From positions 129,001-193,000 of the forward strand of contig PYIU01000005.1 of assembly GCA_003415625.1 (NCBI GenBank): 64,000 bases of DNA. The letters are read 5' to 3'. Shown here piece after piece: positions 44,320 to 56,766 of the stretch. Made by a program: the position numbers and the translations under genes. The number at the start of each line of letters is the position of its first letter. Positions within the stretch are counted from its first letter, which is position 1. The notes beneath the pieces are model-generated. The model had not been told where the DNA came from and searched no databases. It saw nothing but the letters and a program-made list of their open reading frames with translations. Origin of the DNA: Aquanectria penicillioides (lineage: Eukaryota; Ascomycota; Sordariomycetes; Hypocreales; Nectriaceae).

Positions 44320-47300
44320 ATGGCCAAACTATCGCCATGGTTGCTCCTCGCCCTCTGCGGCTGGAGCGCTGTCAACGCCCAAAAAGGTTCGGTAGTCACT
44401 CCTTCTCCCCGTCAGAAAATCGCTGCTTGTCGTGCCAAGAAACCCGCCACTCCTTCATCTTTGATTTCTGTTGAATCTTCAACTCCCGCTTCGCTGTCTC
44501 TCGTTCAAGACAATTCCACCCCTTTGACTCCCCAGGAACTGGCCTCCTCCAGCACTTCCACTCCTTACGTGTTTGTTTCCACGAGCACAACCCCAAGTGT
44601 CAACACAGATGCTACCCCAACTTGGACCCCGAATGGGACCCCGAATGGGACTCCTGGCGATAGTGTGACCCAGACTTCCCCAGAGGCCCAAATCACCCCA
44701 ACGATCCAGACCCCAGGCATCCAGACTCCAGGCATCCAGACTCCTCCAGCAGCAAACTCCCAGACTCCTTTAGGAACTCCATCCCAAGTAGTCCTATCCA
44801 CTTCTTCAACTCCTGTCAACGGAGAATACCCCAGTGTCAAGAGCGATGATGCCTCGCAATCTGACAGCCTGAATACGCCAACGACCCCTGGGTTGATGTC
44901 GTATTCGGCTACCACGACGCCATTGTCCCTGTATACGAAAGATGTACCTGGAACGCCCGCGGAACTGGATATCGCTACCACCACCCCCACCACCACCTCC
45001 TTCACCCCAACAAAGCAGCAGACAGAACTTTCATCCACGTCGTCTCGCACGAGTACTAACAAGGCTGCAGTTGTTACGGTTGCCCCTGATGGAACTGGAG
45101 ATTACACGGCCATCGCATCCGCCATCTCCTACGCTCAGGCCAACGCGGTACCTACCGTCAGCGTCCTTGCCGGAACTTACACGGAAGTCATCTCTGTACA
45201 AGCTACCGCTGCGGTTACGATTGTTGGACAGACGACCTCGAACACCACCAAGCGAGACACCGATTCATGGAGCTCTAACAAGGTCACCATCACAAACGGC
45301 GGCAGCACCTCTCGACCCCTTACCATCCCAGCCAACGCCAAGGGAATCACGTGGCGAAACATCAACTTCATCAACTCCAACTCAGCTTCGACCACCGGTG
45401 TTGTGTCGCTTCAGGGAACCCAGAACGCCTTTTATGGATGCAGCTTCGTTTCCGCTGGTTCAGTAGGCTTCACCGGATCTCTGGCTTCTGGTATCATCGC
45501 CAATTCGTACATTGAGGCGCTCGACAAGGCCTTCTCTTCGTACCCTTCGCTATACATCTATGGCTCGACTATCACTGTCACAAACAACAATGGTCTGTTG
45601 GTTTACACAAAGGGCTACACGTACTCAACTACTAACATTCTCTACAACTCGACGACTGTCCTGGATACCTGTAAGGTTATTCAAAAGGACGGCACCTCCA
45701 CCAAGAATGTCTTTCTAGCTGCCGCGAACGCCGCAGGTTCAGTTGCTCTTTTCCGAGACACCACGTTGCCCTCGTTTATTGCTGCCTCTGGTGTCCACAT
45801 TGATACCCTCACCCAGGGTCCGAATACCCAGTACCTGGAATTTGGCACCAGCGGCCCTGGAAGCTATGCGCAAAACGCTGCTTATCGAGCAAACGTTACA
45901 TTGGTCACCAACGTTGCTAACCTTGCTCCTTATGACATCTCGCAATTCTACAGCACGCTTTACCCTTCGGTTTCTGTTTCGAACGTGGATTGGGTTGACT
46001 CCTCTGTCCTTGCCGCTATCAAGGCGAGCAACAGCGCAGATGTCTCTGTTGCGTCCACTACTTCGTCGACTACCTCTGCTGCTACCTCGTCAACCTCTTC
46101 CTCGGTCTCTTCAAGCTCTGTTGTGTCTTCCACGTTGTCGACGACTTCTGGTGGAACCACCAGCCAGACTGTTTCATCGACCCAGTCATCCATTGGAAGC
46201 TCTTCCGAGAACATTGGAAACTCCACGGCCACGACCCCTACCAGCTCGGTTGCATCTACCACTTCTATGACCTCTGTCAGCACCTCGATAATACCTTCTG
46301 CGTCATGCTTGCCATCCTTGATGCCCAGTACTGCCCTAATTGTCGGCCCAGCAAGCAATAGCTGTGCCCAGTACACGAGCATCAGTGCTGCTATTGCTGC
46401 GCTGCCCGCTGACTCGACCACCCAATACATTTACATCTTGGCTGGAACATACAATGAGCAGCCCGCCGTGACCCGAGTTGGTGCCGTCATCATGCGCGGT
46501 GAGACTTCTGATACCACCTCGTCTTCATCCAACAAGGTCATAATCCAGAACTCCAACGGTCGACTCTCGAGTGCGGGAAGCTCCAGCACAACCGCTACAT
46601 ACAGTGCCAACAAGTACGAGACGAAGCTCATGTCCTTCTACAACATCAACTTTGTCAACTCCTTCAGCGCCCAGACCAACTACGTTGCGCTCGCAGTATA
46701 CGCCAAGGGCCAGAAGGTGGCGTTTTACGGCTGCAACATCATCTCCTCTCAGGGAACGCTGTACCTCGATTACGGCAATGTATACTTCAGTGGAGGTCGC
46801 ATTGAGGGTACAACTGACTTTGTCTGGGGCCAGGGAGCTGGTTACATTCACAACTCCATCATTGTGACTGATGGCACTACGACTGGCCAGTCAATTGCCG
46901 CCCAAAAGTACCAGAACTCGTATGGAGGCTCTCGATTTGTCTTCAACCAGTGCGCCGTCGTTCCTCAGAGCAGCGCTCTTGCTCAGAAGAGCACCTATCT
47001 GGGCAGAGACTACTCTACCAACGCCAGCGTCGCTTTTGTTAACTCCTACCTGGACGCCCACATTGCGTCCGCTGGTTGGTTGGTGAGCAGCACCTCGACC
47101 TTCACCGGTGGTTTTATCGAGGCGAACAACACTGGTCCTGGATCTGATACTTCTGCTCGTGCATCCAATGCTCAGATCCTCAGTGACAGCTCTAGCTATA
47201 CCGTCAAGAACATCCTTGGCGACGATAGCTGGCTAGACTCTTCCGCCATTGCCCCCTTCTCCGGATGGCCCGATTCTGTCTACTCCATCACCACCACCAC

Positions 47301-50300
47301 TTCCGCTGCCACAGTGTCTGCTACTGGTACGGCTTCAACAACCCCCACGGCTTCGACGACCTCAGTAGGATCTACCTTCACCGTAGCTCCAACCCCCACC
47401 GCCGGCCAGTACGGAACAGTCGCCTCTGCTATCGCTGCTCTGCCCAGCGATGGAAAGGACTACACCATCTACATCCTGGCTGGTACCTATGAGGAGCAGC
47501 TTTCTCTAACTCGACGAGGAAAAGTGACCCTTAGGGGAGAGACCTCGTTTGCCAATGATTTCACTGGCAACACCGTATTGATCAAGTTCAGCGATGGCGT
47601 TTCCACCAGTGCAGGACAGGACGAGGAGACCCCTGTCATCAACTGGAAGAACACCAACAGCGAAGGCCTGGCGTTGTACAACATCAACTTCACCAACACC
47701 TTCCCCCAAACTACCAACTATGCCGCGTTGGCTGCCGACTTCTACGGTAACAACATGGCTGCGTATGGATGCGCTTTCAAGGGCTTCCAGGACAGTCTGC
47801 TTGTCAACCAGGGTGTCCAGGTTTTCAGTAACTCGTACATTGAGGGCAGTGTGGATTTCATCTGGGGCTACAGCAAGGCCTATTTCCACCAGTGTTGGGT
47901 TGCGTCCAACACAGCCGGGGCATGCATCACGGCCCAGAACCGACCTTCGTCAACCTGGGCCGGAGGTTTCGTGTTTGACAACTCCGTCATCACATACACC
48001 AGCAACTACGGAAGCACATATGGAAACACGTACCTGGGTCGACCCTGGTCCCAGTACGCCATTGCTGTTTACAAGAACTCGTATCTTGACAAGCACATTG
48101 CTGCAGCCGGATGGAACACCTGGTCAACCAGTGACCCCAGAACTACCGTAAGTCGAGCCACCATCACTAGCTCTGAATATTTCTAACGTACCTAGAATGT
48201 CTTGTTCGGAGAGTACAACAACACTGGTCCCGGTAACTGGACCTCCTCTCGTGCTAGCTTCGCTACCAGCCTCACCGACTCCCAAGTCGCGGCGTACTCG
48301 TTGTCGACCTTCATCGGCAGCACTAGCTGGCTGGACATGACCGCCTACAACTATGTCCCCAGTTACAGCTTAACTCAGGCTTCGCAAGCAACGGCAACTA
48401 CCAACACCACTGACGCTAAGTGGGCGCATCCTACCAGCGGAACTGTGCCCCCATCGGGTGCTGTTCTCGTTTCCGTCAATGCAAGCATCTCGGGATCCTA
48501 CAGCAGCCTGACCAGCGCTCTTGCTAGCCTCCCATCAGACTCCACCACCCAGATCGTCTTCATGTACCCTGGTACGTACGAGGAGCAGGTACCTGTCATC
48601 AACCGCAGCGGCCCTGTCATGATCATCGGTTACACTGATGCTGCTCCCGGAAAGTCTTATGCCTCGAACCAGGTCATCATCACTCAGTCTCGTGGCTTGT
48701 CGGTCAGCCCTCTGCCTACTGGACACAGCAACGCTGAGACTGCCACCATCCAGACTGCCAGCACCAAGATTGCCATGTACAACGTGAACATTATCAACTC
48801 CGCCAATCTGGATGGTTCCCAGTCCAGCTACGTAACCCTGGCCGCCAGCATCTACGGCAACAAGATAGGATTTTACGGATGTTCCTTCATCGGATGGCAG
48901 GACACTCTTCTCACTGGTGCGACCGCCGGTTACCAGTACTACGAGAGCTCCTACATTGAAGGCGCCATCGACTTCATTTGGGGTTACTCCAAGGCTTACT
49001 TCAAGGGATGCACCATCGGTGCCAAGCGCAAGTCATCTGCCATTACGGCTCAGAGCCGTGCCAGCTCGTCCGCCGTCGGCGGTTACATCTTTGACCAGTG
49101 TCTCTTCACTGCAGCAGCTGCTGCTACAGTCGACCTGACTGATGCCGTGTACCTGGGCCGTCCTTACTCCAAGTACGCCCTGGTTGTTATCAAGAACAGT
49201 TATCTCGATAGCGTTATCCAGCCTGCTGGATGGAAGGTTTGGTCTACCACGGACCCCAGGACAGATGCCATCACCTTTGCCGAATACAACAATGATGGTC
49301 CTGGCAACTGGGGCAACAACACTGCTGCTCGACAAGGATTTGGCTATGCCACTCTCCTCACGACCGACACGTATCCCCTGACAACTGTCATGGACAGCAC
49401 CGACTGGATTGATATGACCTACTGGGATCAGATCTCAACTCCCCAGCCGGCCACAATCACTACGCCCGTCACCAACACCACCACTGCCTACAATGGCACT
49501 GCTCCTCCTAGTGGTGCCCTCATTGTTTCCAAGACTGCCATTGAAGGAAAGACCTTCTACAACACCATCCAGGCCGCCCTCAACGCTCTCCCCGCCTCAA
49601 GCTCAGTCACCGGTACCATTTTCATTTACCCTGGAACCTACAATGAGCAGCTTGTCCTCAACAAGTCTGGCACTACCATTTTCCTTGGCTACTCCGCTTC
49701 TCCCAAGGACTACACCAAGAACCAGGTCATCATCACTTACAACGCTGGAGTCGACACCCAGTCCGATGCTTCCAACTCTGACTCTGCAACAGTTTATGCT
49801 ACTGGGAACTACTTCCAGGCCGTTAACATCAACTTTGCCAATACCTATGGAACCGCTTCAAACTACGCGTCATTGGGCTTTGCCGTCAGGAGCAGCAAGT
49901 ATGCCGGTCTGTATGGTTGCCAGGTCTACGGTAACCAGGATGCCCTCTTGATCAACGGTTATCTTTTCTCGTCCAACTCATACGTCGAGGGTAACATTGA
50001 TATGATTTGGGGATCTGGTGCTGGATACTTCCTCAACACCACTATCGCCACCAACCGGGACGGCATCTCCTTGACTGCCGACAAGCGTGCTACCAACACC
50101 ACGGCTGCTGGTTTCGTCTTTGATCAATGCACCATCACGGCGGCCAACGGTGCCTCCTACTCCTCCGTCTCCCTGGGTCGGCCCTGGAACCAGTACGCCC
50201 GTGTTGCCTATATCAAGAGCTACCTCGGTTCTCTCATCGAAGCAAGCGGTTGGGATTCATGGACCAGCTCTGATCCTCGCACATCCGGTGTCACCTTCGG

Positions 50301-51870
50301 AGAGTTGGCAAACACCGGCCCTGGAGCTTCCACTGGAAAGCGAGCCTCCTTCGCGACCCAGCTCTCGGTTAGCGATGCGGTCCAATTCCAGCTGTCATCC
50401 TTCTTTGCCAACACCGCTTGGATCAACAGCACTTTCGTCTATGCTACGCCATTTATTGCCTCAACCATCACTCCTGTTTCAACTGCGGTTGCCACTGCTA
50501 CCTCGACCACCACGGCCTCGTCCACCACGGCCTCGTCCACCTCCACCCTTCCTGCGAGCACAACTGTTGTCACTAGCACCATTTACACTACCAGCATCTC
50601 AACTTTCAAGGAGACTCTTTACACTACCACTACTGGTGCTCTCCAGACGACGACCATCCAGAGCACTTCAACCGTCAACATCGGAACCACGATCACCCCT
50701 GATCCGGTTACAACCACGACCGTTCAGAAGAGCACTACCACTCTTATTCAGACCGTTCAAGAACCGGACCAGCTTGTAACTCAGACCACCACCGAGACCC
50801 TTGATGTTGGAACCACCATTACTCCCAGCCCCAAGACTGAGACTTCGTGGAAGACGACCCAAATCCTCACCACAACTTACCTTGACGTGGCTGGCAAGGC
50901 CACCACCATCAAGACGACCGTTTCGGCAACTGTCTACGCTGCGAGCACTCCCAAGCCGACGACGACTACCCAGGTCATCAGTAGCACCGTCTACAGCACC
51001 AAAACCTCGTCTCCCAAGGCATCCACTGTCAAGAGCACCACAACCGTGACCGCCGGAACTGGAGGAGTCACCACGGTATCTGCCAAGGCAACAACCACCT
51101 ACCAGACCCAGTACACCACCTCGACCAAGGTTACATCAAAGACGACGACGCTTTCTTGTATTCCTGCCAACGGTGCCAAGAAACGCTCCGTGGACGACAT
51201 TCCGGAGCCTACCGCTCAACCTGACACTGGCTTGGTGGCTCGCGCCATCACAGTACAGAAGGTCACTATCACTGTCACTTCAGTCTTCACCACAGATGTC
51301 AAGACTTCGACCGTTTCCATCCCTGGATCTACCCAGACAACTGAGGTGATTGTCACCAAGACCACTGGCAAGGTGAGCACGCTCAAGGCGGCTACCAGCA
51401 CTATCACCAGTGTGTCGCTGGTTTCCAAGTACCAGACCACTACTCTCTCCGGCTCGACTTCCACCACGACCATCACTTCTACCAAGACGACTGGCAAGAC
51501 AACAACCTTGAAGCAATCGACCGTGGTCCTCAGCTCGACTGCCAGCTCCACTAAGACGATCACTTCAACCATCACAGAGCCCGGCGTGACTGTCGTCTCC
51601 ACGTCTACGAACACCCGCACAATCACGACTGTTCTACCCCAAAGCACCGCTGTTGTTACCCAATCCAAGGTGACTACGTCTGTTACGACCACGACTCTCC
51701 CCGCCAGCACTGTGACCAGCTGGGCGACTGTGAAGACCACTCTGAAGCCCAGCAGCACCGTTACCGAGCAATCTACTATCACCAAGACGACCACGGTCAA
51801 GGTCGGTCAGACCACAACGACCTGGGTCACTCGTACGGCCAAGAGTGCAAAGGCATGTGAGACGGCGTAA
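44320..51870 (+). CDS. Giant secreted five-domain pectin methylesterase
   Basis: Two exons, 44320-48147 and 48196-51870, give exactly 2,500 residues; the 48-nt intron falls inside the third domain. Order: signal peptide (LSPWLLLALCGWSAVNA), a Ser/Thr/Pro-rich linker to about residue 248 with small repeats (NGTPNGTPG, PGIQTPGIQTP), then five CE8-type right-handed beta-helix domains at about 249-568, 672-983, 1021-1324, 1366-1689 and 1717-2028, joined by Ser/Thr-rich linkers, and a Ser/Thr stalk to the end. CE8 enzymes remove methyl esters from pectin. Domains 3, 4 and 5 keep the catalytic pairs: Asp1158 and Asp1179, Asp1512 and Asp1535, Asp1858 and Asp1878, and the LGRPW/LGRPY arginine motif. 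Domain 2 has Gly812 for the first Asp but keeps Asp833; domain 1 has lost both motifs. A possible Kex2 site (KKR, ending residue 2273) lies in the stalk. No GPI signal is evident. Usual fungal family members have one domain and about 330 residues. Codon use is strongly biased to C-ending codons, a sign of high expression. Confidence 0.9.
50461..51867 (+). repeat. Ser/Thr-rich stalk-coding repeats
   Basis: Residues about 2031-2500 are mostly Thr, Ser, Val and Lys in imperfect repeats such as TSTIYTTS, GTTITP, TTTLKQSTVV and TKTTGKVST. This would be heavily O-glycosylated and extended, like mucin-type stalks of wall-associated fungal proteins. Confidence 0.75.
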
Positions 51871-52072
51871 GGCGTGAGGTCATGATGAACTCAGTTGAGA
51901 CAATGGCGTTAATTTGGTGAGGGGGGAGCGGAGTGATTTCACTGACACTCTATTTCTTGTAATTTATTTAATAATACATAAACCTTTCTTTCTCAGTTGC
52001 GTGTCCAATATAGTATAAAACAACTCTCAGAGTAAGTGAATTAGCGGGTCCGCGATCCGTGGAGTCTAAGAA
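51871..52072. other. Short convergent intergenic region
   Basis: Between the pectin methylesterase stop and the stop of the MFS gene. It contains AT-rich 3'-end signals (AATAATACATAAA at about 51970). Confidence 0.4.
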
Positions 52073-53706
52073 TTAGAACTCCACTGAAAAGTATGTTCTC
52101 AGCCTCTCTCCGTAACGATAAAACAGCCAAGGCACTGGAGTGAATGCAAAGCAAATAAATCCCAAGACAGAATTGCCCCATCCCAATCCCAACCTAGTAT
52201 ACAACGGATCGGCTGTCAGATCGAGAAAGGCGCCGAATGGAGAACGCACGAGCATATTTGCTGCCAGTGCTGAGGCCGCCGCTTCTGCCCCAAAGGCATC
52301 GACGAGATACACCTGACCTGGCACAATGACGAACAGAGTACCAAAACCAATAATGAACGTCCCTATAATCGGGACAATCCAGTGTGTATGGTAATAAGCA
52401 CTCCAGCCATACAAGAAACAGCCAAGGGGAGCGATGGGCCCGATCCACTTCATTAGAAGAAGACGCTGCTCTGGCTTGGCTGGGCCATCCACTTCTGTTT
52501 GTTTTAGAAGCTTGTCACTCAAGACGGCGAACACCATCAATCCACAGACCATTCCAAAGCCAAGACCAAGGTAAGCGAGGCCAGAGATACCTGGGCTGAA
52601 ACCGTAGACACCTTGAAAAATGGTTGGGAAGGTTGTAAAGAGCAAGAAGATGAGCCCAAATAGAATTCCAGTATAGAAGGACATGAGAAGAACTATAGGG
52701 GAGAATATCAGCAACTTGAATGGCCGCACAATGGCTCGAAGGAGCATCTGGCGTGCAGTCTCGTTTTTCAGAACCTTGGGGCTGAGGTTTTCGTTTCCAG
52801 TCTCTTTGCGCAACCGCTGGGTTTTATGCTGCAGGACAATGGTGGCGTTTGTTTCCTGCATAAATAAAAAAGTAAAGATGCTGAGAATTCCGGACTTGAT
52901 AGAAAAATGTTAGAGGGGCATATGAAGACAAGCGGTTGAGTCTAACCAAAATTAAAATGATTCGAAAGGTCCAACGCCAACCGAGCTTTTCCGAGACAAA
53001 GCCCCCGACAATGGGCCCAATAACCTGTAGCTTGTTAGACAATCAGGGGGGAGGGAGCGGGGTTGAGAGAAGAGTCATATACCGGCCCCAATATCGGGCC
53101 CATAGCGAATGAAGCCATGGCTTTTCCTCGTTTTTCTTGGGGGGTGATATCGGCGATGGTTCCCCTCCAACAGTCATAGGACCAGAAGCAGCAGAGCCGG
53201 CAATGAATCGAAAAACGAGAAACATTGCAGTGTTTGTGCTAAAAGCGCATCCGAGCGTGAATGCAAAGTACATGGTGGTGCAGACGTAGTATAGTAAAAG
53301 GCGGCCATATAGCTCGGACAAGGGGGCGAGGATGAGCGGTCCTAGAGCGAAACCGAGCACATATAAACTGACTGTCATAGCCTCGAGGGTGGAATTGGTA
53401 ATATTAAATTCGGTAGCGAGCTCTTGGGCACCGGGTGCGAACATGGTTGCGGCCAAGTTTCTAAACCAGTCAAGATCAGGTTCCCGCCAACACGATGAGG
53501 AGGAGGGAGTTTCACGCCACCAACGTCAAGAGACTAACAATGGCCACATGTAGGCTCTTTTTCGAGTTTGCCCAGTTCAAGGGGTTGTCAGGGTCATCGG
53601 GGCCATCCCATTCCACAATGTTGGGGTCCATGTTCAAATGGTCGCTGGTAGTTCCCGTTGAGGAAAAGAGCTTTTCAGCCGGCTCTAGCTGAGAATCCGG
53701 AGACAT
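52073..53706 (-). pseudogene. DHA1-type multidrug MFS permease with one frameshift
   Basis: Exons: 53516-53706, 53083-53460, 52947-53024 and 52073-52894; with one added base it would give 489 residues. It has the signatures of the drug:H+ antiporter-1 family: [12 protein letters not shown] at the start, FAPGAQELA, LGPLILAPLSELYGR, FRFIAGSAASGPMTVGG, EKRGKAMASFAMGPILGP, and GPIVGGFVSEKLGWRWTF. After TVGG the conserved continuation GTIADITPQ is in another frame; the lost base maps to the four-G run (plus 53162-53165). No intron explains it. It may be a real decay event or a sequence error. It is divergent from the third Zn2Cys6 gene (500 bases). Confidence 0.72.
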
Positions 53707-54205
53707 TGAAAAAGACAATGCAGAGTTTCGACTGAGTTGCAATTGAGAAATGTCGAAAATATTGGACTTGCTGTCCTGGGCACATTTTCCCATGCCATTG
53801 AAGGTATGAAAGGAGAGGATTCCAAGTTTGAAGGCGCATTTTGTAGACGTGCCACGCCATTTCCATGGATCAACACGGACGGAGCATCGGAGCAGAGCTT
53901 TGCGCAAACTGTACGTAACGCTAAATACGGATACTTACCGTCAATTTGACCCCATTCCACAAAATGAATCCCTGTTATGAGGATGACGGAGCCTGATCCT
54001 TCAAAATGGAGGTGGGGCATCGGAGCATCGGAGCATCGGAGAATCGGCACCGATAAGCAGCCGGGTGAAGTGACGACGATTCTGTCGCTGACAGCTGCTC
54101 ATGGCGACTCATTGCACCACTTCCGCGAAATAGGTACCCTTCCATTTGGATGCTCATTTCGTGTTGCATTGTTTTATAAATACAAGACACTGGCGTCTTG
54201 TGAAA
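53707..54205. other. Divergent promoter region
   Basis: About 500 bases between the MFS gene and the third Zn2Cys6 gene, so possibly a shared control region. A small direct repeat (CGGAGCATCGGAGCATCGGAG) lies at about 54020-54041. Confidence 0.4.
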
Positions 54206-56737
54206 ATGTCCACAAACGATGACCAGAGCCCTACAGAAAGGGGACCTGGCAAAACCCCACGGGGACGAGCACGCCTACCATCGAGCAGGCGACGGGACAA
54301 GCCGCAGCTGTCTTGTAATCTTTGCCGCCGTATGAAGTAAGTATTTAATATGTATAATATTGATGGTCAGGATATTATTGGCTGCCGAGGCCCCCTAGCA
54401 TTCTCCTCCTCTGACTGCCTTAGACTGCGATGCAATCGACAACACCCCTGCAGCAACTGTGCCTCGCGAAGTCTAGGATCGTCCTGTTCATATGCTCCCA
54501 GCTCAGTGCGCTCGAATGATGGGTCAAAGAGGCCTACAGCTGCCATACAGGAACGCGTTGAGCAACTCGAGGGGCTCTTGGTGGATTTGATGCATAGAAC
54601 GTCGGCAAAGCAACCAGTTCAAGGTCCAAAAGCCACCCTTCCCAAGAGCTTGGCTACATCCTCAAGCAACAGCGACGTGCTTCACCATACCCCATCGACT
54701 CCCGACAAAAGAAGTGTGAAACTGAACGAGTCTGGTACAAGCTATGTTGGCAGTGCCCATTGGGCTGCCATTTTTGACGGCATCGCGGACATCAAGGAGC
54801 ATTTTGAAGTTGAACGAGAGCAGCAAGAGAGTCTCGACTGTTCAGAGCCTCCACATACTAACTGGCCGGGACCCCAATTGTTGTATGGTTGCCATAGGTT
54901 CATGACCAAGCAAGAAATTATTGAATCAATACCCTCACGCCCGGTAGTCGATCGCTTAATCTCCCGTTACTTCAACTCGTTTGAAATTTCACCAGGCAAG
55001 TCGTCACAAGTCCTGAGACTCTTTTTCAATGTATTGACTTGCTGCAGCCATTATTCATAGCGTACAGTTCTTGAATGAGGTATGTTAGACGCCATTGACA
55101 AAAAGCTCGACTATTGCTCACACTCGTCAGTACGAAGAATTTTGGGAGAACCCATCATCCACTCCGGTGATATGGATTGGGCTCCTATTCAGCATGATGT
55201 GCCTCGCAACTCATTTTCGGAAATTCAAATTGAATCCTGGTATTCCAGATCTTGGAACCGCCGCGATGGAGCAAGATCTTGACATAATGCTCGAAAATTT
55301 CAAACGCATGACCGTTCAATGCCTAATCCTAGGGAATTATGCTCAGGGAGGCCCCTACGTGCTGGAAACTCTCATAAGCTACGGTGCCTCTGAGACTTAC
55401 AGCAGAAACGATGCTGAGATTGGCATTTGGATTCTTCTTGGCACCACTGTACAACTGGCGATGCACATGGGCTACCATCGAGACCCGAAACACTTCAAAG
55501 AGATGACTCCATTTACAAGCGAGATGAGGAGGCGAGTGTGGATAAGCATAGTCGAAATGGATATTGGAATTTCTGCACAGATGGGATTGCCAAGGCTTAT
55601 CAAAGAATGGCAAAGCGACACGAAAGAGCCATCAAATCATCAAGATGTTGATTTCGGCAAAAATACAGTGGAGATGCCCCAACCAAGGCCTGAAACAGAC
55701 TTGACGCCAATGGTGTACAGACTTGCAAAGGCCAGGCTAATGAAAGTATTTGGGATCATATGGGACGTTGCAGCAGATTCCCGGATATACAACTACTCTG
55801 ACGTGATGAGGATGGACAAGAAGCTCCAGGAGGCACGTGCGGCTATACCAGCGTGTCTCAAATGGCATTCGATAGCCCGGTGTATCACGGACTCGCCTCA
55901 AATAATCGTCCAGAAACTTTTCCTCGATGTTCTTTTCCACCAGGCAACGATTGTGCTGCATAGGAGATACCTATGTTGTGCGTCAATCGAATCTCCGTAC
56001 CACAATTCTCAACAGGCATGCCTCAGCTCCGCACTCAAACTACTTGAACACCAACACACAATTCAAGAAGAAACGCAGCCATTCTGTCAATTATATCAAG
56101 AGAGGTGGAGAATTTCGTCGGTCATTACTCATGACTTTCTCCTGGCGACCAGCATTCTCTGTCTGTACCTGCAGCACACCACCAAGTATCATCGAGTCAC
56201 TGAAGCGGCACATATTCAAAAAATTCGAGCGGCTCTCAAAAGGTCCTATGGCATATGGATGGATTCAAGCAACTCCTCCAAGGAGGCATGGAAAGCCGCT
56301 AAAGGTTTAAGTGTGATTCTTGAGAAATATGATGCTGCCGGTGCTAATGAAAATGCGCCACTCGAGCAGCCGTTGCAAACTATTGGTGAGGATTTCGGCG
56401 ATATAAGACAAGACAATGGTGAGTGAGCGACCGCTAATGAAGAGACAATATCAGAGGACATTGTTATTCGAGTCTAATTTGTGCGAGGTTAGGCAATCCC
56501 GCTAGCTTCGGCGTCCGGTTTTCCGGCTTTGATGAGCTGGGATTGACGAACTGGGCGACGTCAATTAGCGACCCGGAGGGTTCCTTTGGCGCTTCGATAC
56601 GGGGCGGCAGTGGTGATTGGGGAAACCTAGATGGTGAGAAATATATGATCTTTCGAAGAAAGGATACTACTCGCTAACATAGCCTGGAAGCAACCACGGA
56701 GGTTGGCTCCTCACAGTGGCCTTGGAACTTGAATTGA
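54206..56737 (+). CDS. Zn2Cys6 transcription factor (third)
   Basis: Six exons: 54206-54336, 54424-54995, 55048-55079, 55131-56418, 56493-56633 and 56691-56737, 736 residues. The first intron splits the zinc cluster; joined it reads [21 protein letters not shown] then SSC (CX2CX6CX5CX2CX8C), the Gal4 type. A coiled-coil-like dimerisation region ([15 protein letters not shown]) follows, then the fungal-specific TF domain with [20 protein letters not shown] and [13 protein letters not shown]. Intron 2 begins with GC in an ideal context (CCAG then gcaagt) and is the only way to reach the 32-nt exon [10 protein letters not shown]. The last acceptor was chosen to give [14 protein letters not shown] at the end; an alternative 8 bases earlier would end at 56732. 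It may control the divergent drug-type permease. Confidence 0.85.
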
Positions 56738-56766
56738 GCATGGTCTTGCTATTTATCAAACAAGCA

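Noticed and set aside
44565..51800. Long open frames on the other strand and other frames of the giant esterase gene (up to 194 residues)
   Set aside because: They follow from strong codon bias and Ser/Thr repeats; none has a recognisable domain or promoter.
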